Shown piece after piece: positions 24,497-34,631 of a DNA stretch of 63,719 nt (position 1 is the first letter of the stretch; the number at the start of each line of letters is the position of its first letter). Below the pieces are notes generated by a model, which was not told the DNA's origin, made no database searches, and worked only from the letters and a program-made list of their open reading frames with translations. The position numbers and the translations under genes were made by a program. Source of the stretch: JAUVXJ01 sp034430275 (lineage in GTDB: Bacteria; Chloroflexota; Anaerolineae; UBA7937; B3-Chlor); the NCBI GenBank assembly GCA_034430275.1, contig DAOUEW010000032.1, positions 1 to 63,719 of the forward strand, in the 5' to 3' direction.

Positions 24497-25575
24497 GGCC
24501 AAGGTGGTCCGAAGCAATCGTGTCAGCCTTCGTCGGCCTTGCGCCTGTGTGGGCGGTACTCGGAGCACTGGTGCTTGGGGCTGTGTTCATCGCCGCGGCG
24601 GGCATAAACCCGTTGGATGCCTACGGTGCACTCCTGCACGGAGCCTTCGGCAGCCTCAACGGCTTCGGGCTGACCATCCAAAAGGCGGTGCCTCTGCTCT
24701 TCGCAGGCCTTGGGGTAGCGTTCGCCTTCCGATGCGGGCTGTTCAATATCGGAGGGGAAGGCCAACTCTATATGGGAGCTCTTCTTGGCGGGTGGCTTGC
24801 GCTTTCCTTCAGCGACCTGCCGGCGCCCATCCTCCTGCCCGCGGTTCTTGTGGCTTCTTTTGTAGGAGGCGGAATCTGGGGCGCCATACCGGGCCTGCTG
24901 CGAGCCAAGTGGAACATGAGTGAGATCATAACCACGATCCTGATGAATTACATCGGCTTCTGGTTTGTCAGTTTCATGCTCCACGGACCTCTCCAGGAGT
25001 CTCGTGGCTACTATCCTCAATCGGAGATCCTCCCGCAGGCCTCATGGCTGCCCATTCTCTGGTCGCCGGCCCGCCTTCATCTGGGAGTCTTTCTGGCTCT
25101 GCTGGCCGCTGCGGCAGTCTACGTTGTGATGTGGCGGACCACCATCGGATATCAGATCAGAGCCGTGGGATCCAACCCACAGGCAGCCGAGTACTCCGGC
25201 ATACCCGTGGTCCGCAGCATGGTGCTAGCGATGTTCGTTAGCGGTGGCCTGATGGGCCTGGCAGGTGCAGCCGAGATCCTTGGGGTCCAGCACCGTCTCA
25301 GCGACTTCTTCTCGCCCGGATACGGGTTCGACGGCATCGCCGTCGCGCTACTGGGGTACACACACCCGGTGGGAGTCACGCTGGCGGCAGTGTTCTTCGG
25401 CGGTTTGCGCGCTGGCTTCAACGCTGTCCAGCGCACTGAAGGTCTCCCTCTTGCCTTGGCACAAGTAGTACAAGGACTGACGCTCATCCTGGTGGTGGCT
25501 AGCGTGTTCCTGCCGCGTCTGCGGGCCCATCTGCTCAGAAGAAAGGAGGCAACCGATGCTGCAAGGTCTGATTGA
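24493..25575 (+). CDS. ABC transporter permease 1 (NupP-like)
   Basis: A 360-residue integral membrane protein of the BPD_transp_2 class, with about 9-10 hydrophobic segments. Conserved stretches include FRCGLFNIGGEGQ and MSEIITTILMNYIGFW, as in NupP/YufP-type nucleoside permeases. Overlaps the ATPase gene by 4 bp and the second permease gene by 20 bp. Confidence 0.93.
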   Translation: MRPRWSEAIVSAFVGLAPVWAVLGALVLGAVFIAAAGINPLDAYGALLHGAFGSLNGFGLTIQKAVPLLFAGLGVAFAFRCGLFNIGGEGQLYMGALLGGWLALSFSDLPAPILLPAVLVASFVGGGIWGAIPGLLRAKWNMSEIITTILMNYIGFWFVSFMLHGPLQESRGYYPQSEILPQASWLPILWSPARLHLGVFLALLAAAAVYVVMWRTTIGYQIRAVGSNPQAAEYSGIPVVRSMVLAMFVSGGLMGLAGAAEILGVQHRLSDFFSPGYGFDGIAVALLGYTHPVGVTLAAVFFGGLRAGFNAVQRTEGLPLALAQVVQGLTLILVVASVFLPRLRAHLLRRKEATDAARSD

Positions 25576-26488
25576 GTTCTTCACCGCGGCTTTCTTCGCG
25601 GCTGGTGTGCGCCTGGCGACACCGCTGATCTTCACCGCCATCGGTGGCATCTTCTCGGAGCGCTCCGGCGTCGTCAACATAGGCCTGGAGGGTATGATGC
25701 TCACGGGCGCCTTCGCCGGGGTGGTCGGGGCATTCTACACAGGGAATGTTTGGCTCGGTGTACTGATCGCCATGGCCGCGGGAGCACTCATGGCCCTCAT
25801 CCACGCGTTTCTGAGCGTGACCATCAGGGGAGACCAGATTGTGTCTGGCGCCGCGATCAATATCCTTGGCCTGGGACTGACCACCTACTCCCTTCGCATC
25901 ATCTGGGGCCTGCAGGACAAGCCTCGTGTCGCGGGGTTCGCAGTGTGGAAGATCCCAGTGCTAGGCGACATACCGTTCATAGGTGAGGTCCTTTTTCAGC
26001 ACATTCCGCTCGTCTATCTGGCGTTTCTGCTCGTGCCCGTGGCCCACTTCGTGCTCTTTCGCACGTCCTGGGGCCTGAGCCTCAGATCGGTGGGCGAGCA
26101 TCCCAGGGCTGCGGATACGCTTGGTATCTCTGTTCTGAGAACCAGGTATTTGTGCGTGCTCATTAGCGGCGCGCTGGCTGGGTTGGGAGGGGCTTTCCTG
26201 TCGATCGGACAGCTACATACTTTTCTGGAGAACATGAGCGCCGGGCGCGGATTCATCGCGCTGGCGGCGCTGATCTTCGGCAAATGGATGCCCGTCAGGA
26301 CCATGGCTGCCTGTTTTCTCTTTGGCAGTGCCCAGGCAGCGATCGTCAGAATCCCGGCACTCAACTACAGCGTTTCACCGCAGTTGCTTTCCATGTTTCC
26401 GTATCTACTGACGCTGCTGACCTTTGTCGGCCTGGTGGGCAAGACCACACCTCCAGCGGCTGTGGGGACGCCTTACGTTAAGGAGTAG
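25556..26488 (+). CDS. ABC transporter permease 2 (NupQ-like)
   Basis: A 310-residue membrane protein, the second half of the permease heterodimer. It has FSERSGVVNIGLEGMMLTGAF near the N-terminus and GLSLRSVGEHPRAADTLGI in the cytoplasmic coupling loop, both typical of the NupQ/YufQ family. ATG 25556 lies inside the end of permease 1. It closes the transporter unit; the next gene begins 130 bp downstream with its own ribosome site. Confidence 0.93.
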   Translation: MLQGLIEFFTAAFFAAGVRLATPLIFTAIGGIFSERSGVVNIGLEGMMLTGAFAGVVGAFYTGNVWLGVLIAMAAGALMALIHAFLSVTIRGDQIVSGAAINILGLGLTTYSLRIIWGLQDKPRVAGFAVWKIPVLGDIPFIGEVLFQHIPLVYLAFLLVPVAHFVLFRTSWGLSLRSVGEHPRAADTLGISVLRTRYLCVLISGALAGLGGAFLSIGQLHTFLENMSAGRGFIALAALIFGKWMPVRTMAACFLFGSAQAAIVRIPALNYSVSPQLLSMFPYLLTLLTFVGLVGKTTPPAAVGTPYVKE

Positions 26489-26618
26489 CAGCATGGATGC
26501 GGATCCGTGACGGGGGCCGTGGAGTGGTTGAGCGTGGTGCCCCGGCGGAGAACTCAAAGCAAGATAGGGGTGACGTAGTGGCGCAAGAGGTCATACGCCA
26601 TTCCCAAGGAGGCTGATT

Positions 26619-27953
26619 GTGAGTAAGAAGGAATCGGCACAAGAGATCGCGGATCGAAGCACCAAGTACAACTTCTCGTCTTGGGCCGTGCAGTCCAAGG
26701 CCAAGCCCATCGCGCTGGCGGGCGGCGAAGGCTGCTACTTCTGGGACGTGGAGGGCAATCGCTACCTCGATTTTGTCTCCCAGTTGATGTGCACCAATGC
26801 CGGTCACCAACATCCCAAGATCGTCGCGGCCATCAAGGAGCAAGCTGATCAGTTGTACTTCGCCGCACCCAAGTTCACCACCAGGGTCAGAGCGGAGCTG
26901 GCCGAATTGCTGGCTGAGGTAACGCCTGACAACCTGACCAAGGTCTTGTTCACGCTGGGTGGCGCGGAATCGAATGAGAACGCCATCAAGTTCGTGCGGC
27001 ACTATTCTGGGAAGTTGAAGATTATCGCGCGTTTTCGGGGCTATCACGGGGCCACTCACGGCGCGATGTCCGTATCGGGCGACATCCGACGGACGAAGAT
27101 AGAGCCTGGCATTCCAGGCGTCGTGCACGTGCCCGACCCCTACTGCTATCGCTGCTCCTTCCACCAAGAGAGGGAGACCTGTAACCTCGAGTGCGTTAGC
27201 TACATAGAAGAGGTGATACACTACGAAGACCCGGACAGGATAGCTGCCATCTTCATGGAGGGTGTCACGGGAAGCAACGGCATCTTCGTCCCCAGGGACG
27301 ACTACTGGCCTGCGGTAAGGGCTCTGTGCGACAAGTACAACATCCTGCTCGTCTCCGACGAGGTGATGAGCGGTTTCGGCAGAACGGGCGAATGGTTCGC
27401 CGTGGATAACTGGGACGTCAAGCCAGATATCATCACCATGGCCAAGGGCTTGACCGGATCAGCCCTGCCACTTGGTGCGGTGGCCGTGTCCAGCGAGATC
27501 GCTGAGTACTTCTGGGACCGTATGCTGTGGATGGGTCTGACCTACAACGGCCACCCCATGTCCTGCGCCGCTGGCCTCGCGGCCGTGAAGGTCTACCAGG
27601 AGGAAGGCCTGATCGAGAACTGCAGGAAAATGGGGCAGGTCACGCAGGCCGAGCTGAAGAAGATGCAGGATAGGCATCCTTCCATTGGCGAGTTCCGCTC
27701 CATTGGGCTCTTCGGCGTCATCGAGTTGGTGAAGGACAGGGGGACCAGGGAGCCCATCGTGGATTGGATGGCTGGCGAGACCGCTCTGATGGACCGGATG
27801 TACCAGGAGTTGATGAAGATGGGAGTCTATACCTTCCTTACTCGCAATTGGCTGTTTATGGCCCCACCACTGATCGTCACGGAGAAGGAACTGAAGGAAG
27901 GCCTGGGGGCCATAGACGAGGTGCTGAGCCTAGCTGACAAAGCGGTGAAGTAG
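26619..27953 (+). CDS. Class III aminotransferase 1
   Basis: A 444-residue PLP enzyme of the omega-aminotransferase group. It shows GGAESNENAIK for cofactor binding, LLVSDEVMSGFGRTG with the PLP-contacting Asp, and ITMAKGLTGSALPLGA with the Schiff-base lysine. An insert PYCYRCSFHQE followed by ETCNLEC supplies four cysteines. Relatives use beta-alanine, taurine, GABA or similar omega-amino acids with pyruvate or 2-oxoglutarate. GTG 26619 follows AAGGAGG. The AOR gene starts 11 bp after it, so the expected semialdehyde product could be oxidised directly. Confidence 0.9.
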   Translation: MSKKESAQEIADRSTKYNFSSWAVQSKAKPIALAGGEGCYFWDVEGNRYLDFVSQLMCTNAGHQHPKIVAAIKEQADQLYFAAPKFTTRVRAELAELLAEVTPDNLTKVLFTLGGAESNENAIKFVRHYSGKLKIIARFRGYHGATHGAMSVSGDIRRTKIEPGIPGVVHVPDPYCYRCSFHQERETCNLECVSYIEEVIHYEDPDRIAAIFMEGVTGSNGIFVPRDDYWPAVRALCDKYNILLVSDEVMSGFGRTGEWFAVDNWDVKPDIITMAKGLTGSALPLGAVAVSSEIAEYFWDRMLWMGLTYNGHPMSCAAGLAAVKVYQEEGLIENCRKMGQVTQAELKKMQDRHPSIGEFRSIGLFGVIELVKDRGTREPIVDWMAGETALMDRMYQELMKMGVYTFLTRNWLFMAPPLIVTEKELKEGLGAIDEVLSLADKAVK

Positions 27954-27964
27954 ACGGACACCAG

Positions 27965-29821
27965 GTGATGATCATGTCCTATGCATACGCCGGTAAGCTC
28001 TTGCGGATCGACTTGGCGGCAGGAGAGACTCGTGTCGAGAGCATCGACGACGAGCTGGTCGAGAGGTTTCTGCTAGGAGGAGGCCTGTCGGCGAAGATCT
28101 ACTACGACGAGATGGACCCGTCTTGTGACGCGCTGGACCCGGAGAGCAGCCTGATCCTGATGATCGGTGTCCTCTCCGGGACGGTGGTCCCGACGTCGGC
28201 TCGCGTCTGCCTCTGCGGTCGCTCGCCACTGACGGGGATCTGGAATGAGGCCACTGCCGGAGGATACTGGGGCGCGCAGCTTCGAGCTGCTGGATATGAC
28301 GGTCTGGTGATCACCGGACGAGCCCGAGAGCCGTCCTATCTCTGGGTCAACGAGGATAGTGTCGAGATCAGGCCAGCATCCCACCTCTGGGGTCTGGATA
28401 CCTACCAGACGGCGGACAAGCTCCGGGATGAGACAGATCCCAAGGCACAGGTGGCCTGCATCGGGCCGGCCGGCGAGAACCTGTGTCGGATAGCCGCGGT
28501 GATGGTTGGCGGGAAGGACTCCCGGGCCGCGGGGCGCGGCGGGATGGGGGCGCTGATGGGCTCCAAGAACCTGAAGGCCATTGCCGTCCGGGGCAGGGGC
28601 AAGCCAGAGTACCTCAATCGTGAAGGGCTGCTGGAAAGCGTACGCCGGGTCAACACTACCATCAAAGAGAAGTCCCTGGGCATGACCCGGTTCGGGACGT
28701 CGGGGGGCATCATCACCACAGAGAAAGTTGGTGACATGGCCATCCAGAACTGGCGTCTGGGTAGCTGGGTGGAGGGCGCTCCGAAGGTCACCGGAGAAAG
28801 GATGACCGAGACCATCCTCACCGGCACCTACCGATGCCACGCCTGCCCCATCGCCTGTGGGCGTGAGATCGAGATCCGTGAGGGGCCCTACGCTGGGCTG
28901 GCTGGATCCGGTCCGGAGTACGAGACCGTGATCGGGTTCGGACCTCTTTGTCTGAACGACGACCTGGAGAGCATCGCGGCCATGAACGATCTCTGCAATC
29001 GCCATGGCCTGGATACCATCTCAACCTCGGGCACCATCGCCTTCGCCATGGAGGCCTGGGAGAAAGGCCTACTGACTTCTGAGGAGACCGGGGGACTGGA
29101 CCTTTCGTGGGGCAACGTGGACAGCATGATCCGCCTCATCGAGAAGATGGCCAGACGAGAAGGCGTCGGAGATCTGTTGGCTGACGGCACCAGGGCCGCA
29201 GCCGGGCAACTGGGGCACAACGCCATCGAGTTCGCCGTGCAGGTCAAGGGACTCGAGCTGCCCTACCACGACCCCAGGGCCTTCACCAGCATGGCTCTGG
29301 GCTATGCCACGGCGAATCGAGGCGGCGATCATCTGGAAACCATGACCTATTGGCACGAGTATGGCCTTCAGTGGCCGGATATGGGCTACGTGGACCCGCC
29401 CGACATGCTAGTCAGCGAGGGCAAGGCCCGAATGGTGTATGACTTCCAGAACTTCATGGGCGTCTTCAACGGCCTGGGCCTCTGCAAGTTCATCGCGAAG
29501 GGCGGCGTGGGACCGGAGGTGCTGGCTAAATGGGTGAACCTGGCTCTGGGTTGGGACTGGAGTGTGCAGGACGTGCTCCTCGTAGGTGAGAGGCTATTCA
29601 ATCTCAAGAGGCTGATCAACCGGCAATGGGGTATCAGTCGGGAAGAGGATACGCTACCGTCTCGCATGCTCACCCAACCACGATCTTCGGGGAATGCAAA
29701 GGGGAACCTGCCCCGTCTGGGCATGATGCTGGGTGAGTACTACACTGTGCGCGGGTGGTCTGAAGACGGGATCCCGACGCCGGAGAAACTGAAGGAGTTG
29801 GGCTTGTCGGCCTCGGAATAG
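27965..29821 (+). CDS. Tungsten-type aldehyde:ferredoxin oxidoreductase 1
   Basis: A 618-residue AOR-family protein (usual length 600-620). The N-terminal domain has GRSPLTGIWNEATAGG and AGRGGMGALMGSKNLKA for binding bis-pterin. The cluster cysteines appear as CHACPIAC plus a distal cysteine in FNGLGLC. It oxidises aldehydes to acids with ferredoxin and is oxygen-sensitive and cytoplasmic. Translation could start at GTG 27965 or, with a better-spaced AGGTGA, at ATG 27974 (MSYAYAGKLLRID). Lying between two aminotransferase genes, it likely consumes semialdehydes or aldehydes they make. Confidence 0.9.
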   Translation: MMIMSYAYAGKLLRIDLAAGETRVESIDDELVERFLLGGGLSAKIYYDEMDPSCDALDPESSLILMIGVLSGTVVPTSARVCLCGRSPLTGIWNEATAGGYWGAQLRAAGYDGLVITGRAREPSYLWVNEDSVEIRPASHLWGLDTYQTADKLRDETDPKAQVACIGPAGENLCRIAAVMVGGKDSRAAGRGGMGALMGSKNLKAIAVRGRGKPEYLNREGLLESVRRVNTTIKEKSLGMTRFGTSGGIITTEKVGDMAIQNWRLGSWVEGAPKVTGERMTETILTGTYRCHACPIACGREIEIREGPYAGLAGSGPEYETVIGFGPLCLNDDLESIAAMNDLCNRHGLDTISTSGTIAFAMEAWEKGLLTSEETGGLDLSWGNVDSMIRLIEKMARREGVGDLLADGTRAAAGQLGHNAIEFAVQVKGLELPYHDPRAFTSMALGYATANRGGDHLETMTYWHEYGLQWPDMGYVDPPDMLVSEGKARMVYDFQNFMGVFNGLGLCKFIAKGGVGPEVLAKWVNLALGWDWSVQDVLLVGERLFNLKRLINRQWGISREEDTLPSRMLTQPRSSGNAKGNLPRLGMMLGEYYTVRGWSEDGIPTPEKLKELGLSASE

Positions 29822-29995
29822 CCGCAGGAAGACGGGGGCCGGAATCGGCTGCGCGCCTTCCGCGATTCTCTGAGGGCCGCTGCCAGATCGCCTCTCAAGG
29901 TCGAGGCCAGGCGTCTGGCGCAGGTTAGGACGTCTCTTCGATTCAACAAGCACGAGCGCTTGCAGTAATACAGTCAGAGAAGGAGACCAAGACCC

Positions 29996-31213
29996 ATGGA
30001 TCTCGAGACGATTAGCTCATACATAGAAGAGGATGCTGAATACGTGAGCCAGACAGCCCCACCGCCGAAGCAGATGGTGGTGGAGAAAGCCCACGGTTGT
30101 ACGGTCACCATGGCCGACGGCACAGAGTATCTGGACATGATTGCCGGTATCTCCGTGAACAGCGTGGGGGCGACCAATCCCGAAGTGGCTGCAGCGGTCA
30201 AGGAGCAGGTGGACAAGCTGGCTCACGCTATGGTTTTTGGGGTCTACGTGGTGCCGGTGCAGGTCGACGTGGCCAAGCTCCTGGCGCAGATCACGGGGCC
30301 CAATCTACAGCAAACCTTCTTCACCAACAGCGGCACCGAAGCCATCGAAGGGGCGTTGAAGCTGGCTCGCAAGTACACCGGACGGAAGAAGTGGATCACC
30401 ATGGAGAGAGCTTTTCACGGTCGCACTTATGGCTCCCTCTCAGTGACCTGGAGAGAGGTCTACCGCAAACCTTTCGAGCCTCTGGTGCCCATGGTGGAGT
30501 TTATACCCTTCAGCGACATCGACGCGGCCAAGAAGGCCATCGACGACGAAACGGCTGGAGTGATCATGGAGCCTATCCAATCGGAGGGCGGTGTGCGCGT
30601 CCCCGATGACGAGTACGTGCCTCAACTCAGGCAACTCTGCACGGACAGAGGGGCACTACTGATCTTCGATGAGGTCCAGACAGGCTTCGCCCGTACCGGG
30701 AAGTGGTTCTGTGGAGAGCACTGGGACGTGTGGCCGGACGTGCTGTGCATGGGAAAGGCCATAGGTGGTGGACTGCCCATGGGTGCTTTCATGAGCAGTC
30801 GGGAGATCCTGTCCACCTTCTACAAGCCGTCCAAGTCACATATCACCACCTTCGGCGGCAACGCCGTGGTTTGTGCGGCGTCGAAGGCCGCTATCCAGTT
30901 TATGATGCGGGAGGACCTGCCTGGCAATGCCGCGGCGCGCGGTGCTCAGTTGATGGAGGGTCTCAGAGCACTCCAGAAGCGCTTCGACATAGTGAAAGAC
31001 GTGCGCGGCAAGGGTCTGTTGGTCGGCCTGGAACTGGATGACGCGGCGAGGGCCGAGCGCTTCTCCCACGAGGCCCAGGACAGGGGTGTGCTCTTGGGTT
31101 GGAGCATGTATGCTGAGGCCACGATCCGGCTCGCTCCCCCGCTGATCATCACAGCCGAAGAGATCGACAAGGCCCTTTCCATCATCGAAAAGACCCTCGC
31201 GGCCGTGAGCTAG
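29996..31213 (+). CDS. Class III aminotransferase 2 (acetylornithine/GABA type)
   Basis: A 405-residue PLP aminotransferase of the ArgD/GabT branch. Motifs are FTNSGTEAIEGALKLAR, LLIFDEVQTGFARTG and VLCMGKAIGGGLPMGAF with the catalytic lysine. Unlike the other two aminotransferases here it lacks the four-cysteine insert. It is preceded by 174 bp of noncoding sequence and a GAAGGAGA site, so it may begin a separate transcript, though I see no clear promoter. It would convert an amino acid to an aldehyde or keto acid in the same catabolic scheme; GABA, beta-alanine and ornithine are all possible substrates. Confidence 0.9.
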   Translation: MDLETISSYIEEDAEYVSQTAPPPKQMVVEKAHGCTVTMADGTEYLDMIAGISVNSVGATNPEVAAAVKEQVDKLAHAMVFGVYVVPVQVDVAKLLAQITGPNLQQTFFTNSGTEAIEGALKLARKYTGRKKWITMERAFHGRTYGSLSVTWREVYRKPFEPLVPMVEFIPFSDIDAAKKAIDDETAGVIMEPIQSEGGVRVPDDEYVPQLRQLCTDRGALLIFDEVQTGFARTGKWFCGEHWDVWPDVLCMGKAIGGGLPMGAFMSSREILSTFYKPSKSHITTFGGNAVVCAASKAAIQFMMREDLPGNAAARGAQLMEGLRALQKRFDIVKDVRGKGLLVGLELDDAARAERFSHEAQDRGVLLGWSMYAEATIRLAPPLIITAEEIDKALSIIEKTLAAVS

Positions 31214-31281
31214 CCGACTCGAATCACGTTCTAGAGTTGCGCGAGCACCCGCGCCTTAGCGAGAGAAAGGAACGGCAACAA

Positions 31282-33228
31282 ATGGGAGGCGAGTACAGCA
31301 GGAGCAAGGTATTCGAGCCTATCGCCGTCGGCACGACGGAAATCAAGAACCGTATCGTGGCCGGTCCTATGGTCATGAACCATGCCACGGAGGACGGCCA
31401 CGTCACCCCTCGTATGGTAGACTACTATGCTGCCAAGGCCAGGGGAGGGTTTGGCCTGGTACACGTGGAGGCTTCCTATATACGCCCTGACGGCAACATG
31501 TTCTCACGGATGCTGGGCGTCTACAGCGACAGGCAGCTAGCGGGGCTGAACGAGATCACGGAAGCGATCCACGCTTATGGCGCCAAGTGCACGATCCAGC
31601 TCGTGCATGGTGGGAGGGTATCCAGCCCGCAGATCATCGCCCAACAGCCCGTGGCTCCGTCCGACGACACACCGCCACTGTCGGCCAAACCTCGCGGCCT
31701 GGCCGTGGACGAGATCGAAGAGATTGTGGCCTGCTACGCCCGGGCGGCTGTGCGAGCAAAGGCAGCCGGATTCGACGGAGCGATGATCCACGGCGCCCAC
31801 GGCTTTCTGATCGCGCAGTTCGTATCGCCCCACTGTAACAAGCGCAAGGACAAGTATGGCAAGGACAGGTACCTCCTCGTCAAGCAGATCGTGCAGGCCT
31901 GTCGTGAGGCGGTTGGTCCCGACTACCCCCTCTACATCAGGATCAGTGCCGATGAGTTCCTGGGAGACGAAGGCTTGACCATCGAGGAGACGAAGAAAGT
32001 GTACGCGCCCCTGCTCCTGGAGCTGGGCATCGACTGTATCGACGTGTCGGCCGGGATACAGGAGAGGGTATACTACAATATCCAGCCGCTGTACACGCCC
32101 AGGGCCAACATCCTGTACCTGGCTGAGGAGGTCAAGAAGGTGGTTGACGTCCCGGTGATTGGCGTGGGGCGCATCAACGACCCGAAGCTGGTCAAGCAGG
32201 TCATCGAGACGGGAAGGGTGGATATGATCTCCCTGGCTCGTCAGAGCCTGGCCGACCCGGAGCTGCCGAAGAAGATGCTGGAGGAGCGCCCGGAGGACGT
32301 GCGCAAGTGCATCGCCTGCGACCTGGGGTGTTCCTACCGGCACATCGTGCAGTGGATGGCGGACTGCGCTGTCAATTACGAAGTGACGCGTGAAGGGCAC
32401 TATCGCTGGGCCATGGAGCGACCCGTGGACCCGAAGAAAGTGGCCGTGGTCGGCGGCGGGGTGGCCGGCATGGAGGCAGCGAGGCAAGCAGCCCTCCGTG
32501 GTCATCAGGTCACCTTGTACGAGAAGTCCGACCGATTGGGTGGCCTGATCCCTCTGGTGGCGGACATGCCTCGGCTCTACATGCACGAGCTGAACAACGT
32601 CGTGGAGTACTTGAGTGAGCAGCTCGACAAGCTGAACGTGGACGTGAAGCTGAAGACAGAGGTGAGCTCCGATCTGCTGGCCAAGGCTCGGCCGGACGTG
32701 GTCATTCTGGCCACCGGCTCGGAGGAGCGTGTGCCCGACGTGCCTGGGGCCGACGGTCCTAAGGTGGTGACGCTCTTGCAGTACCTGCGCGGTGAGGCCG
32801 AAGTTGGCGATAACGTCGTCGTGTGGGGCGGCCACGAGGGCGCAGAGGTTGCGGTCTCACTGGCCAGGCAGGGAAAGAAGGTTACCTTGCTGGAGGAGTC
32901 GGACACTATCGCCGATGCTGCCTTCCTCAAGTACGTCGGTAGGCAGATGTTGCTGGAGAGCTACCTGAAAGAGGACGGCGTCGAGATCGTCACCGGCGTT
33001 TCGGTAGAGACGATAAGCGACAAGAGTGTGTCATACATGCGGAGTGGAAAGCGAGGGGAGATCGAGTTCGATACCCTGCTTCTGGCTCTGGGCAGAGTGC
33101 CCAGCGACGAGCTGGCTGCCCAGCTAAGCGACGTGGTACCTATGGTGGCTAAAGTAGGCGATTGCCTCGAGCCCCACTCCATCAGACACTCCATCCACTC
33201 GGCAGCTAGAGTGGCATTGGAACTCTAA
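31282..33228 (+). CDS. FadH-like NADH:flavin oxidoreductase (old yellow enzyme, Fe-S)
   Basis: A 648-residue protein from ATG 31282 (GAAAGGAAC upstream). Residues 1-330 are an FMN barrel with HGAHGFLIAQFVSP. Cys343, 346, 350 and 362 fit the [4Fe-4S] site of 2,4-dienoyl-CoA reductase and trimethylamine dehydrogenase. Residues about 380-648 bind FAD and NAD(P)H (VAVVGGGVAGMEAA). It would reduce an activated C=C bond using NAD(P)H, with electrons crossing the cluster. In this context an unsaturated acid or heterocycle is a likely substrate. A weaker upstream start at 31237 is disfavoured. Confidence 0.9.
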   Translation: MGGEYSRSKVFEPIAVGTTEIKNRIVAGPMVMNHATEDGHVTPRMVDYYAAKARGGFGLVHVEASYIRPDGNMFSRMLGVYSDRQLAGLNEITEAIHAYGAKCTIQLVHGGRVSSPQIIAQQPVAPSDDTPPLSAKPRGLAVDEIEEIVACYARAAVRAKAAGFDGAMIHGAHGFLIAQFVSPHCNKRKDKYGKDRYLLVKQIVQACREAVGPDYPLYIRISADEFLGDEGLTIEETKKVYAPLLLELGIDCIDVSAGIQERVYYNIQPLYTPRANILYLAEEVKKVVDVPVIGVGRINDPKLVKQVIETGRVDMISLARQSLADPELPKKMLEERPEDVRKCIACDLGCSYRHIVQWMADCAVNYEVTREGHYRWAMERPVDPKKVAVVGGGVAGMEAARQAALRGHQVTLYEKSDRLGGLIPLVADMPRLYMHELNNVVEYLSEQLDKLNVDVKLKTEVSSDLLAKARPDVVILATGSEERVPDVPGADGPKVVTLLQYLRGEAEVGDNVVVWGGHEGAEVAVSLARQGKKVTLLEESDTIADAAFLKYVGRQMLLESYLKEDGVEIVTGVSVETISDKSVSYMRSGKRGEIEFDTLLLALGRVPSDELAAQLSDVVPMVAKVGDCLEPHSIRHSIHSAARVALEL

Positions 33229-33265
33229 TCCGGATCTTGGTTAGTCCGAATAGGAGGGATACAAC

Positions 33266-34615
33266 ATGGCGAAAGCGGGAGCGGAACTCAGGTCCAAGGC
33301 CAAGGAACGTGTGGTATTCCCGGTGGTCTCACCACAGGAAGTCTCCAAGATGGGACCGCTGGTCTTCACCAGGGGCGAGGGCATCTACGTCTGGGACGTG
33401 GATGGCAAACGGTACATGGATTCCATGTCCAGCGGTGTCTACGCCGTGCACGTGGGCTACGGCCGCAAGGACATTGCCACCGCGATGGCGGAGCAGGCTT
33501 CGCGGCTCCACTACTTCTGCCCCTACGGCTACATCAGCGAGCCGGTGATCAAGCTGGGCGAGAAGCTGGCCGAGCTTGCGCCCGGTGACTTGTCGATCAC
33601 CTTCTTCGTGTGTGATGGCTCCGAGGCTGTGGAGTCGGCGTTCAAGATCGCGAAGCAGTGGGCTTACCACAAGGGATATCGGCGCAAGTACAAGATCATC
33701 TCTCGCCGCAGGGCTTACCACGGATCGACGATGGGTGCCCTGGCGGCCACCGGCACCATGTCTCCTTTGCGGGAGATCATGGAGCCTCTGCCTCCAGGAT
33801 ATCGCTTTGCGTCGGCGCCGTATTGCTACCGCTGTGACTTCGGACTGAGCTATCCCGACTGCAACCTACAGTGTGCCGCGTCCGTGGAGCAGATCATCCA
33901 GCACGAGGGTCCGGACAACGTGGCCGCGTTCATCGGAGAGATGGTCATGGCAGCCGGAGGGTGCATCGCGCCCCCGCCTGAGTACTGGCCCAGGATCAGG
34001 GAGATATGCGACCAGTATGGTGTCCTCCTTATCGACGACGAGGTAGTGTGCGGCTTTGGGCGCACGGGCGAATTCTTTGGTGTAGAGCACTATGGCATCG
34101 AGCCGGACATCATGACCATGGCCAAGAGCATCACCAGTGGCTACTCTCCGCTCGGCGCCACGATGACGAAGCGACAGATCATCGAGGATATGCCGGCGTT
34201 CTGGCACGTTCACACCTACAACAACCATCCGGTCAGTTGCACAGCGTCGCTGGAGAACATCCGCATCATCGAAGAAGAGAACCTGGTGAAGAACGCTGCT
34301 GAGATGGGCAAGTACCTCCTGACAGGTCTGGAGAGCCTGAGTCCCCATCCAAGCGTGGGGGACGTGAGGGGCCTTGGTCTGCTGACGGCCGTCGAGTTCG
34401 TCAAGGACAAGGCCACGAGAGAGCGCTTCCCCGAGGAAGAAGGCTTCTGCTCCCGGGTCATGGACCTGGCCCTGGAGGAGGGTCTCATCCTGCGCCAGGT
34501 GGAGGACATCATCGAGTTCTGCCCTCCACTGATCATCACCAAGTCAGAGATCGACGAGATGCTGGAGATCACTGACCGCGCCATCACTCAGGCTGAGAAG
34601 GAGTTCGGTCTGTAG
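33266..34615 (+). CDS. Class III aminotransferase 3
   Basis: A 449-residue PLP enzyme. It has CDGSEAVESAFKIAKQW, LLIDDEVVCGFGRTGEFF and IMTMAKSITSGYSPLGA with the expected lysine. Like aminotransferase 1 it carries a cysteine-rich insert, CYRCDFGLSYPDCNLQC. The two are clear relatives but not recent duplicates. ATG 33266 follows AGGAGGG. It is 37 bp after the FadH-like gene and 16 bp before an IlvD-type dehydratase, in a continuous plus-strand operon. Substrate unknown; the taurine/beta-alanine/putrescine-type subgroup is most similar. Confidence 0.9.
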   Translation: MAKAGAELRSKAKERVVFPVVSPQEVSKMGPLVFTRGEGIYVWDVDGKRYMDSMSSGVYAVHVGYGRKDIATAMAEQASRLHYFCPYGYISEPVIKLGEKLAELAPGDLSITFFVCDGSEAVESAFKIAKQWAYHKGYRRKYKIISRRRAYHGSTMGALAATGTMSPLREIMEPLPPGYRFASAPYCYRCDFGLSYPDCNLQCAASVEQIIQHEGPDNVAAFIGEMVMAAGGCIAPPPEYWPRIREICDQYGVLLIDDEVVCGFGRTGEFFGVEHYGIEPDIMTMAKSITSGYSPLGATMTKRQIIEDMPAFWHVHTYNNHPVSCTASLENIRIIEEENLVKNAAEMGKYLLTGLESLSPHPSVGDVRGLGLLTAVEFVKDKATRERFPEEEGFCSRVMDLALEEGLILRQVEDIIEFCPPLIITKSEIDEMLEITDRAITQAEKEFGL

Positions 34616-34631
34616 CGTCCGGAAGGACAGT

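Noticed and set aside
31537..32835. 432-codon open frame on the minus strand
   Set aside because: It lies wholly opposite the well-supported FadH-like gene and its translation shows no motifs; an effect of high GC and codon bias.
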